The position numbers were made by a program, and so were the translations under genes. Shown piece by piece: positions 48,474 through 56,138 of a DNA stretch of 64,000 bases. Position 1 is the first letter of the stretch; each line of letters begins with the position of its first letter. The DNA comes from an uncultured Granulosicoccaceae bacterium (GTDB lineage Bacteria; Pseudomonadota; Gammaproteobacteria; Granulosicoccales; Granulosicoccaceae), in the NCBI GenBank assembly GCA_937922675.1, contig CALAJN010000004.1, forward strand, positions 310,001 to 374,000, read 5' to 3'. Below the pieces are notes generated by a model. That model made no database searches, was not told where the DNA came from, and saw only the letters and a program-made list of their open reading frames with translations.

Positions 48474-50141
48474 ATGAAGACTCTTCTCGTCCTGTTATTG
48501 CTTGCCACTGGCATCGGTGCGGCCTACTGGAAAACGCAAAGGCCCGACGACGGGATTGACGACTTGCGAGCCGATGCCCTTGCAGCGGTTGATCGCCTGA
48601 AGACAGGGTTTGAGGCGGTGCGCGATGGCGGGGCTCCTGCCATACAGTCAAGCGACGCCGCCATCCAGCCAGAGGCGCTGGCCGCTGGCCAGTCCGGAAT
48701 ATCGGCCATCGAACAAGACCTGGGTTCAACGCGCGATGAGCTGGGTCAACGCATTGATGCACTCGAAAGCCAGATGGCCCAGAACAATGCCGAGGGAGTG
48801 GACACCGATGCAAGCGCTCGCCTGGTTGCCAGTGTGTCCGATGAGCTAAGCGCACGTATCGAACAGGTCGAGCTGCAGCTGAGCAGCACCGACGCCATGC
48901 TTGCAGATCTCAATCCGTCAACGGCCGAAGTCGATGATGCCCTGCAACGGCTGACGGCACTGGAAGGCAGTACCGAGCTACTCGGGCGACGAATCGAGGA
49001 AAGCGATGTCAGCAGCCGCCTCGACGGGCTTGAGCAGCGACTGGAGAGCATGTCAACGGCAATAGATGCGCTGAACACCCGCACCTCTGCTACGAGCGAC
49101 TCCAACGCAGAAAACTACGCCACCCTGACTGATCGCCTGACCACCGTCGATGCACGTATCGGTACGTTGGCGGCCGGAGGCGCTGCCTCGGCTGACGGCA
49201 GCCAGACGACACTTCCAGGACTTGATGCCGCCACAGACCAACGGGTCGCAGCGCTTGAAAGCAAGCTGCAGGGCGTGAGTGCCAGTGCCTTGCGTCTGGA
49301 TGCGCTGAGCAACCGCTTTGAGCGTGTTGAGGAGCGCCTGGACGAGGCGAGTTCTGCTGATGATGCCTTGAGAGCCGCGATCACCGACGTGGAGTCAAGT
49401 GTGGGTGAGCTTTCCACCAGCACCGATGCCTTGTCCATAGACAGCGTGCAACAGGAGATTCGTGCACAGCTGGCAAGCCTTGACGCTGAGGTGGATACCG
49501 AAGGAGCCGCTGATGTGACCGAGCTGACCGATTCTCTGGAGACCACACGTGAGCGCATAGAGGCGTTGGAGACACGAGTGCAAGATCTGCCCGCATCGTC
49601 CAGTGCGGCAGGTAACGCGCAGCAGACACAAAGCGCTCTGGAGGCGCAGATTGCCGCTTTGCAGCGACGCCTTGAAAACCTGCCGAGCGGTGGCACCGAC
49701 CCGGCGCTGGTCGATTCACTGACCGAGGTGCGCGAGCAGGTCAACGAGTTGAGCACCCAGGATTTCGTGACCCAGGAGGAGCTGCGTGCTCAGGTCGAAG
49801 GCCGTAACGTCGAATACAAGATCTACTTTGACAAGAACAGCACACAGATCACCAACGAGGCAGCCCAGGTGCTCGACTCGTTCATTGCACAGGAAACCAA
49901 TCGCACCACGGGCGTGTCGATCTTCGGCTTTACCGATCGTGCAGGTCCTGCAAACTACAACCAGCAGCTGGCTCAACGCCGCGCCACCGCGGTCAGGTCC
50001 TACCTCATCCAGAACGGCTTTGACTTCACCAAGATCGGCAATGTTGCAGGCCTTGGCGAGGATGCCGCCGCTGCCCTGCTCGAGGATGAGCAAGAGGATG
50101 CACAGCAACGCGTTGTGGTGCTCTTTGCGGCCCAGCTGTAG
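48474..50141 (+). CDS. Coiled-coil protein with C-terminal OmpA domain
   Basis: A 555-residue envelope protein. An N-terminal hydrophobic segment (MKTLLVLLLLATGIGAAYW) acts as signal peptide or anchor. About 400 residues of acidic, Ala/Leu/Ser/Thr-rich heptad sequence follow, with recurring LxxRLxxxE-type stretches predicting a long coiled coil. The last 110 residues form an OmpA-like peptidoglycan-binding domain (VEYKIYFDKNSTQITNEAAQ, GFTDRAGPANYNQQLAQRRA). The layout would span the periplasm and clamp the cell wall. The second ATG is used, which puts the hydrophobic segment first. It stands alone after glgB; pncA starts 3 bp later. No family name is recognised. Confidence 0.85.
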   Translation: MKTLLVLLLLATGIGAAYWKTQRPDDGIDDLRADALAAVDRLKTGFEAVRDGGAPAIQSSDAAIQPEALAAGQSGISAIEQDLGSTRDELGQRIDALESQMAQNNAEGVDTDASARLVASVSDELSARIEQVELQLSSTDAMLADLNPSTAEVDDALQRLTALEGSTELLGRRIEESDVSSRLDGLEQRLESMSTAIDALNTRTSATSDSNAENYATLTDRLTTVDARIGTLAAGGAASADGSQTTLPGLDAATDQRVAALESKLQGVSASALRLDALSNRFERVEERLDEASSADDALRAAITDVESSVGELSTSTDALSIDSVQQEIRAQLASLDAEVDTEGAADVTELTDSLETTRERIEALETRVQDLPASSSAAGNAQQTQSALEAQIAALQRRLENLPSGGTDPALVDSLTEVREQVNELSTQDFVTQEELRAQVEGRNVEYKIYFDKNSTQITNEAAQVLDSFIAQETNRTTGVSIFGFTDRAGPANYNQQLAQRRATAVRSYLIQNGFDFTKIGNVAGLGEDAAAALLEDEQEDAQQRVVVLFAAQL

Positions 50142-50144
50142 TCA

Positions 50145-50762
50145 ATGACAGGCTTCACCGTCTCGTCAGGCGATGCCCTGCTGGTCATCGATGTACAGAA
50201 TGATTTTTGCCGGTCGGGTGCGCTTGAAGTGCCTGATGGCGATGCGGTTGTCGCTCCTGTCAACGAGTTGATGCGTCAGTTTCCCGTGGTGGTGTTGACG
50301 CAGGACTGGCACCCTGCAGCCCACACCTCATTTGCCAGCCAGCACACCGAAGCGGGACCCTTCGACACCATCAACATGCCCTATGGCGAGCAGACCTTAT
50401 GGCCGGATCACTGCATTCAGGGCACCCACGGGAGTCGGTTTCATCCTGACCTGGCTTCGGATCACGCCCATCTGATTGTCCGCAAGGGGTTTCGTGCCGA
50501 GGTGGATTCGTATTCGGCCTTTGTCGAGAACGACAAGGTGACCAGCACCGGTCTTGATCACTGGCTGCGCGGTCTCGGCGTCAAGCGTGTGGTGTGTTGT
50601 GGCCTGGCGCTGGACTTTTGCGTGCGTTTTTCAGCAGAGGACGCCAGGAGTCATGGCTTTGATACGGTCGTGTTGGAACACGCTTGTCGAGGCATTGATA
50701 TGCAAGGCTCGGTGGCGGCCGCGCGTGACTCGATGCTCAGCGCCGGTATTACGCTGAGCTAG
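50145..50762 (+). CDS. pncA: Nicotinamidase
   Basis: A 205-residue isochorismatase-fold amidase converting nicotinamide to nicotinate for NAD salvage. The catalytic triad is visible as Asp16 in VIDVQNDF, Lys114 in VRKGF and Cys159 in LALDFCV; metal ligands Asp54, His56 and His60 lie in TQDWHPAAH, and the cis-peptide region is in CCGLALD. Length matches bacterial PncA. It starts 3 bp after the OmpA-domain gene and its 3' end overlaps the convergent cyclase gene by 4 bp. Confidence 0.95.
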   Translation: MTGFTVSSGDALLVIDVQNDFCRSGALEVPDGDAVVAPVNELMRQFPVVVLTQDWHPAAHTSFASQHTEAGPFDTINMPYGEQTLWPDHCIQGTHGSRFHPDLASDHAHLIVRKGFRAEVDSYSAFVENDKVTSTGLDHWLRGLGVKRVVCCGLALDFCVRFSAEDARSHGFDTVVLEHACRGIDMQGSVAAARDSMLSAGITLS

Positions 50763-51757
50763 CGCACCGATCGCCCGCCGGTGGCCTTCCTGGGCTCGGA
50801 CGTGCTGGCCTGGTCAGCCCCGCCCGATGCGCCCGATGTGGATGCGCTCTGACGGCTTACACGAAAGGCTACCTGTACCGCATTCGGGGTGCCGGGCAAC
50901 GAACCAAGACCAAGTTGGCCATGACCGTCCAGCACCACGCTGTTGCGCCGTATGAGTACCGGTTGCACCTGAGGCCTGCATAACCAGGTGCCATTGGTGC
51001 TGGTATCGGTCAGCAGGCACTGCCCATGACTGAATTCGATCACCGCATGGCGCCGACTTGCCTCATCGCATCCTATCGGCACATCGCAGTCGGTCGAGCG
51101 GCCGAGTATCAATGGCGGTTGGCTGGCGTTCAGGTGGTAGTGGTGTTGCCCGATATACAGCTCAACGGCCAGATCGGGTGCAGGCGACACAGCTGCGGTT
51201 CGCGAGTCGACGGCTATGGCTGTTTGTGGTCCGTCTTCAGGCATCCAGTCAATACGCCAAACCTCAACCGGCTCACGTGAGCCTTTCAGGACAATACGAT
51301 CAAGGTATGAGGCATGGCCGCGCGCTTCGTCAGACATCCGAGCGACACAGTCGGCGGTGGCAGTGATTTCATCAATACGTGCGAACGACGCAATGCGTGC
51401 GGCAAGATTGACAGCGTGGCCGTAAACATCACCACCATCCGGGATCACGCGACCCACATGAAAGCCGACACGCACAGACAGCTGTCGCGAGAGATGCCCC
51501 AATTGCATGTCGCAGGCTGCGGCAAATGCGTGGTCTGCCTGCTCAAAACTCGCCAGAGCCGCATCACCGACCGTGCGCAGCAGCGTACCGCTGTTGGATT
51601 CTATGCATGTGCGCATCAGCGCCAGGCTTTCGGCCACCAGACGGTGCGCCTCGACGTCGCCCGCTTGTTCGTACAAGGCTGTGCTGCCGCCGATATCGGC
51701 GAACAGGATCACCAGTTCACGTACAGCGGCTGTCATTGCTCGATGAGTGCCACGCAT
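50759..51757 (-). CDS. Class III nucleotidyl cyclase fused to an FHA domain
   Basis: A 332-residue cytosolic protein. The N-terminal class III cyclase domain (to about residue 175) has the metal-binding aspartates in FADIGGSTAL and VGDAAL, and the Asp and transition-state Asn/Arg in GDVYGHAVNLAARI. The usual substrate-selecting Lys before VGD is Arg here (LLRTVGD). After a linker, an FHA domain follows (LILGRSTDCDVPIG, SRRHAVIEF, DTSTNGTWL), which binds phosphothreonine. It may make cAMP under control of Ser/Thr phosphorylation, but no Ser/Thr kinase is nearby. ATG 51757 is used; ATG 51736 is an alternative. It is convergent with pncA. Confidence 0.87.
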   Translation of the reverse strand: MRGTHRAMTAAVRELVILFADIGGSTALYEQAGDVEAHRLVAESLALMRTCIESNSGTLLRTVGDAALASFEQADHAFAAACDMQLGHLSRQLSVRVGFHVGRVIPDGGDVYGHAVNLAARIASFARIDEITATADCVARMSDEARGHASYLDRIVLKGSREPVEVWRIDWMPEDGPQTAIAVDSRTAAVSPAPDLAVELYIGQHHYHLNASQPPLILGRSTDCDVPIGCDEASRRHAVIEFSHGQCLLTDTSTNGTWLCRPQVQPVLIRRNSVVLDGHGQLGLGSLPGTPNAVQVAFRVSRQSASTSGASGGADQASTSEPRKATGGRSVR

Positions 51758-51866
51758 GACATGGTCAATTGACCACGTTTCATTCTAACCCGAGCGCCGC
51801 GCCGACCGCTTCACATGGCTTGCCTGTTATTCTGGATCGCCTACCAGACTCAGGTTCTCCCAGCCC

Positions 51867-52736
51867 ATGCCGCGATTGAAGGCCGTCGACTATCGATCTG
51901 CCGATGCCGAGGTGCAATTCGTGGCATCGCTCCGGGAAACCGGATTTGGCGTGCTGAGCAACCATCCCCTGGATGAGCAACGTGTCAGTTCCATCTACAA
52001 CCGTTGGCGGGCCTTTTTCAACACCCCGGCCAAGGAAGACTACCTCTTCAACCCGGCCCGGTTTGACGGGTTTTTCCCCAGCCGTGAGGCTGAGATCGCC
52101 AAGGGACGCGCCACGCGCGACCTCAAGGAGTATTTCCACTATTACCCCTGGGGGCGCTGCCCGGAGGAGCTTCGAGCCGAGATCGATGTGTACTACACCT
52201 CGACGGTGGCCTTCGCCTCTGAGCTGTTGACATGGGTTGAGCGCCAGACGCCCGACGATGTGTCTGCCAACTTCCGTGAGCCCTTGTCCGGGATGATTTC
52301 GGGCAGTGAACAATCGCTGCTGCGGGTGCTGCACTACCCCCCGATCGAGGGCCCGGTAGAGTCTGGCGCTGTGCGCGCCGCCGCGCACGAAGACATCAAT
52401 CTGCTCACGATACTACCGGCCTCCAATGAGCCGGGTCTACAGGCAAAAACACGCGAGGGAGAGTGGATCGATGTGCCCTGCGACTTCGGCAACCTGATTG
52501 TAAACGTGGGTGACATGTTGCAAGAAGCCTCTGGCGGTTGGTATCCGTCCACCACACACCGTGTCGTCAACCCTGACGAGCTTGACAGTGACAGGGCGAC
52601 TGCGGCGGTCGGGCGTATCAGCCTGCCCTTGTTCCTGCACCCCCGTTCTGATGTCGTATTGTCCGATCGCTATACCGCAGGCAGCTATCTCGGTGAGCGC
52701 CTGCGCGAACTGCGCAGCGCCGAAACCTCAACCTGA
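51867..52736 (+). CDS. 2-oxoglutarate/Fe(II)-dependent oxygenase (isopenicillin N synthase-like)
   Basis: A 289-residue double-stranded beta-helix oxygenase. The facial triad is His174 and Asp176 in AAHEDINLLT plus His231 in PSTTHRVVNP; Arg250 with Ser252 in GRISLPLF binds the 2-oxoglutarate carboxylate. The N-terminal ETGFGVLSNHPL matches the DIOX_N domain. Such enzymes hydroxylate or cyclise small molecules; the substrate is unknown. It precedes an SDR gene by 29 bp on the same strand, so the two may act on one compound. Confidence 0.9.
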   Translation: MPRLKAVDYRSADAEVQFVASLRETGFGVLSNHPLDEQRVSSIYNRWRAFFNTPAKEDYLFNPARFDGFFPSREAEIAKGRATRDLKEYFHYYPWGRCPEELRAEIDVYYTSTVAFASELLTWVERQTPDDVSANFREPLSGMISGSEQSLLRVLHYPPIEGPVESGAVRAAAHEDINLLTILPASNEPGLQAKTREGEWIDVPCDFGNLIVNVGDMLQEASGGWYPSTTHRVVNPDELDSDRATAAVGRISLPLFLHPRSDVVLSDRYTAGSYLGERLRELRSAETST

Positions 52737-52765
52737 TCCAACCCGATTAACCAAGAGAAAACCAC

Positions 52766-53515
52766 ATGACACAGATCGTACTCATCACCGGTGCAGGGTC
52801 AGGCATCGGGCGCGCCTGCGCGCTGAGGCTGGCCGAGGCCGGGTGGACAGTCGCATTGGCAGGACGCACCGCGAGTGCTCTTGAAGCGACCCGGGCGGCG
52901 GCCGGACCAAAGGCAGATCAGCTCATCCCGATGCCGACCGATGTCACCGATCCTGAGCAGGTCGATGCCTTGTACGCGCAAATCCGCGCCGACCTTGGCC
53001 ACCTCGACGTGGTGTTCAACAATGCCGGCACCAACTGCGTGCAGAACACGATTGACAAGATCAGTGTCAGCGATTGGCAGCACGTTATCGATGTGAACCT
53101 GCACGGCGCTTTTTTGATTGCACGAGGGGCTTTTGCCACCCTGCGTGCGCAGGACCCCCAAGGCGGGCGCATCATCAACAACGGCTCCATTTCGGCTCAA
53201 GTGCCGCGCCCCGGTTCAGTGCCTTATACCGTGTCCAAGCACGCGATTACGGGACTGACACGCACGCTCTCGCTTGACGGGCGCGCGTTCAATATTGCTT
53301 GCGGTCAAATTGATATCGGTAACACGGCCTCCGACATGACGGAAAAGATGTCCAAGGGTGTGCCACAGGCTGACGGCAGTACCAAGCCAGAGCCTGTCAT
53401 GGACGTGGCACATGTTGCCGACGCAGTGCTGAACATGGCGAGTCTGCCGTTGAGCGCCAATGTTCAGTTCATGACAATCATGGCGACTGCCATGCCGCTT
53501 GTCGGACGCGGTTGA
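52766..53515 (+). CDS. Short-chain dehydrogenase/reductase
   Basis: A 249-residue classical SDR. Visible: TGAGSGIGRA cofactor motif at residue 8, FNNAGT at 84, the catalytic Ser near 141-143 in NNGSISAQ, and Tyr154/Lys158 in PYTVSKHA. The segment GQIDIGNTASDMTEKM replaces the usual PG loop. The substrate is unknown; pairing with the preceding 2OG-oxygenase suggests oxidation of a hydroxylated product. AAGAG precedes the ATG. A strong hairpin lies just after the stop. Confidence 0.9.
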   Translation: MTQIVLITGAGSGIGRACALRLAEAGWTVALAGRTASALEATRAAAGPKADQLIPMPTDVTDPEQVDALYAQIRADLGHLDVVFNNAGTNCVQNTIDKISVSDWQHVIDVNLHGAFLIARGAFATLRAQDPQGGRIINNGSISAQVPRPGSVPYTVSKHAITGLTRTLSLDGRAFNIACGQIDIGNTASDMTEKMSKGVPQADGSTKPEPVMDVAHVADAVLNMASLPLSANVQFMTIMATAMPLVGRG

Positions 53516-53522
53516 TGCAAGA

Positions 53523-53551
53523 GGCTACTGCGGCGCAGTGCCGCAGTGGCC
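53523..53551. terminator. Strong hairpin between convergent SDR and YidB-like genes
   Basis: GGCTACTGCGGC at 53523-53534 pairs with GCCGCAGTGGCC at 53540-53551 around a 5-base loop: 12 pairs with one T-G wobble. There is no T-run on either side. It probably ends transcription from both directions or stabilises the 3' ends. Confidence 0.65.
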
Positions 53552-53569
53552 CTCCGGACTCAGTGCAGC

Positions 53570-53977
53570 TTACTTGAACAGATTCTTGGCCATATCAGCC
53601 ACGTTGCTGGCCCCGCCAAATTTGTCCATCAGTGAACCTCCGGAGCTTGCCTTGTCCATCAGTGACGGCAGAGCATCCTTGAGCTGATCAGCGGCGGTGC
53701 TGGCATCAACACCCATGCCGGACGCCATTTCCGCGATCTTGTCGGCGCCCAGCGCCGAGGTCAGCTCGTCCGCTGACACGTCAGCATTGGCGCCGTCACC
53801 GAGCCATGACTGTACCTTGTCGCCCAGACCGCCGGCTTGCAGCTTGCCCGCAAGCTCACCCAGGTCAAGCGAGCCTTCGCCCCCGCCTGTGAGCTTGGAG
53901 AGTCCTTCCATCAGGCCGCCACCGCCGCCGCCAAGCTTGTCTGCGAGCAGATCCTTGCCCATCTTTGCAAGATCCAT
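53570..53977 (-). CDS. YidB-like (DUF937) protein
   Basis: A 135-residue soluble, Gly/Leu/Asp-rich protein. The GLGDKVQSWLGDGANADVSADEL segment followed by MGVDASTAADQLKDALPSLMDK matches the YidB/DUF937 pattern of small helical proteins with unknown role. A glycine run (LGGGGGGLMEG) lies near residue 16. No signal peptide is seen. It is monocistronic and convergent with the SDR gene. The function is unknown. Confidence 0.8.
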   Translation of the reverse strand: MDLAKMGKDLLADKLGGGGGGLMEGLSKLTGGGEGSLDLGELAGKLQAGGLGDKVQSWLGDGANADVSADELTSALGADKIAEMASGMGVDASTAADQLKDALPSLMDKASSGGSLMDKFGGASNVADMAKNLFK

Positions 53978-54103
53978 AGTGTCATTCCCCGTAAGTTAGT
54001 CTGTGAAGTTGCCCGGTGGGCCTCAGGTGGACCTCAGGTGTACCGCCTGGCTGGGCCGACTATAGCTCAGAAGTGTTTGGGCCCCGACGTCCCGGAGGAT
54101 GTA

Positions 54104-54994
54104 TTGCACTACAAAACGAACAGCAGCATCGAGTGCACCGGCAGGCACACGCAACACCAGGACAGCGCTGCTGATGCGGATCGCGACTGGGACGACGAGT
54201 ACGCCAACGCTGCGCACATTGCCGATGCCAACCGCTATCTGACCGCCTGGCCTGAGCAGGCCGCTCGGTTTCGCGCCAGCCTTCTCGCCACCGGGCGCTT
54301 GACACAGACCCTCGATTACGGGCCTGCCGAGCGCGAGGTGATGGATCTATTCCACCCTGAGAGAGAACCGCTCGGGGTTGCCGTGATTGTGCATGGTGGT
54401 TACTGGCTGCGCTTTGATGCCGCTACCTTCTCGCACCTCGCGGCAGGCGCTGTGGCACGCGGCTGGCTGGTGGCCATGCCAAGCTATCCGCTGTGCCCCG
54501 ATGTGTCGATAGCGGACATAACCTGCTCCATTTCGCGGGCAGTCGCCGCCGCAGCACGTCAGGCACCCGGTCCCGTTTGCCTCGCGGGGCACTCTGCAGG
54601 TGGCCATCTTGTGACGCGTCAGATGTGTACCGACAGTCCATTGAGTGATGAGCTTATCGCGCGTATCGACCGTGTTTTGTCGATAAGCGGCCTACACGAT
54701 CTGCGCCCCTTGATGCATACCCGCATGAACGAGCAATTGTCTCTCGACATGGCATCAGCCGCAGCACAAAGCCCTGCCCTTCAGGTGCCGCATCACAGCA
54801 CACGTGTAATCGCCTGGGTTGGCAGTGCCGAGCGCCCGGAGTTCATCCGGCAAAACGCGCTGTTGGCACATCACTGGACCAAGCATGGCGCATCAATGAC
54901 AACACACATCGAACCCGACAAACATCACTTTGATGTCATTGATGACCTTCAGGTTGCAGACTCACCGATGATGCAAGCGTGGCTGGGACATTGA
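54104..54994 (+). CDS. Alpha/beta hydrolase, kynurenine formamidase-like
   Basis: A 296-residue alpha/beta hydrolase. HGGYW at residues 97-101 is the oxyanion-hole motif characteristic of eukaryote-type kynurenine formamidases; the nucleophile Ser164 lies in GHSAGGH, and the catalytic His is in DKHHFDVI near the C-terminus, with the acid probably in the WVGSAERPEF region. The TTG at 54104 is chosen because a perfect GGAGG lies 5 bp upstream; the frame is open much further upstream through the YidB-like gene, but that part has no conserved sequence. It may serve with KynU in tryptophan breakdown although the genes are 40 kb apart; other carboxylesterase roles are possible. Confidence 0.78.
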   Translation: MHYKTNSSIECTGRHTQHQDSAADADRDWDDEYANAAHIADANRYLTAWPEQAARFRASLLATGRLTQTLDYGPAEREVMDLFHPEREPLGVAVIVHGGYWLRFDAATFSHLAAGAVARGWLVAMPSYPLCPDVSIADITCSISRAVAAAARQAPGPVCLAGHSAGGHLVTRQMCTDSPLSDELIARIDRVLSISGLHDLRPLMHTRMNEQLSLDMASAAAQSPALQVPHHSTRVIAWVGSAERPEFIRQNALLAHHWTKHGASMTTHIEPDKHHFDVIDDLQVADSPMMQAWLGH

Positions 54995-55070
54995 TCACGG
55001 CAGGCACCAGGGTCAGTCTTGCTTTTAACGATGTAGCACTCATCCTGCGTATGGTCCACCGATCAACGCG

Positions 55071-55703
55071 TCACTGAGGCTCGCGCCACTCATCGATCAC
55101 CGGCTGCAGATATCGTTGCCACGCGGCCAGACTCCTGAGCTCGATTCTTCGGACCAACGCAGGCACCGCGTTCGCGTCAGGCGAGTCGCGTATCCATAGC
55201 TCTACATGTGTCGCACGTACGGGTGCCTCAAACGGCTGGGGCGCGGCCAGTACATGATTGGCGCTTCCCAACAGGCTGACAGGCTCTATCCGGAAATCAA
55301 TCTCACCCGAGTAGATCGCCTCCGGATCCTGCACATCAAAATCCAGCGTCGGTGGTATCTCGATGAAATTGGCACCCATTTGCTCTGTGTACCGCATTTC
55401 ATAGGGGAATCTTGACCTATCGACAAGGACGTTCGGATTTTCAATGGTCTCTCGGCCCTGTGCGGGCGCAAAGTAAAGATACAAGTCAGCCGTCACTGAA
55501 TGCTCAACACCCAGAACAACATAGTCTGCATTCACCGACTGCGGAAACGGTGTAGCAAGAGGCGTCAAGGTAGCGCCAGACAGGTTCATCTCTGAAACCG
55601 CTTCAGGTGGCGGGTCACAATCGTCGCAGTCCAGGTTTATGCAAGCGTTCAGAGATGCGCAGGACACCAGGATGGCAGCAACAGCAGCTCTTCGTATACT
55701 CAT
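55071..55703 (-). CDS. Lipoprotein of unknown function
   Basis: A 210-residue exported protein. The N-terminus MSIRRAAVAAILVSCASLNAC is a lipoprotein signal with Cys21 as the lipidated residue, followed by further cysteines in CINLDCDDCDPPPE. The mature part is rich in beta-type sequence with many Pro and acidic residues and ends in an amphipathic helix (RSLAAWQRYLQPVIDEWREP). No domain is recognised. It lies on the minus strand 90 bp after the BON-domain gene and is convergent with the hydrolase. Confidence 0.75.
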   Translation of the reverse strand: MSIRRAAVAAILVSCASLNACINLDCDDCDPPPEAVSEMNLSGATLTPLATPFPQSVNADYVVLGVEHSVTADLYLYFAPAQGRETIENPNVLVDRSRFPYEMRYTEQMGANFIEIPPTLDFDVQDPEAIYSGEIDFRIEPVSLLGSANHVLAAPQPFEAPVRATHVELWIRDSPDANAVPALVRRIELRSLAAWQRYLQPVIDEWREPQ

Positions 55704-55793
55704 GTAATTCCACTATCCAGTGATCGATTCATGTGAACTCTGTCCACCCAGTGATGGAAGGCGTCGAAAATAGAACCATTCCAGGCTGTAGAC

Positions 55794-56138
55794 CTATCGA
55801 ATTTCCAATAAATTCACCACCGTCAAACCACCAGAATTTTCCTGAGCCACTTGCTTGGCAGTGTCAGATTCAGCTTGTGAGCCAACAAAACCGGTCAGCT
55901 CGATAACATCATCCTTGAGAGATACCTGCACGCTGGCTGCATCCACGCTGGGCTCATCGATCAGCGCAGCTTTGACATTGATTTCCGACAAGGCGTGTTG
56001 TGTATCGACTTGTTCAAGTTCGCGTGTCAGGGCGCCGCATCCTTGGCCTGCCATCGCTGCCAGAAAAAGCATGACTGCACACGCCACGCGTTTCCCGGTC
56101 CGTCGTGGTCTACAGCTACGCAGGTTATTCACGAGCAT
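55794..56138 (-). CDS. BON-domain lipoprotein
   Basis: A 114-residue exported protein: a basic N-terminus, hydrophobic core and lipobox (LAAMAGQGC), then a single BON domain (LSEINVKAALIDEP, VQVSLKDDVIELTGFVGSQAESDTA, then VVNLLEIR). BON domains bind phospholipid or envelope surfaces, as in OsmY-type stress proteins, which usually have two copies. The ATG overlaps the 3' end of the AsmA-family gene by 14 bp, so both are probably co-transcribed. A second ATG at about 56072 would shorten the signal peptide. Confidence 0.85.
   Translation of the reverse strand: MLVNNLRSCRPRRTGKRVACAVMLFLAAMAGQGCGALTRELEQVDTQHALSEINVKAALIDEPSVDAASVQVSLKDDVIELTGFVGSQAESDTAKQVAQENSGGLTVVNLLEIR

Noticed and set aside
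53837-54103. N-terminal extension of the hydrolase frame through the YidB-like gene
   Set aside because: The extension is antisense to a well-supported gene and has no conserved sequence; the GGAGG-TTG start at 54104 explains the protein better.
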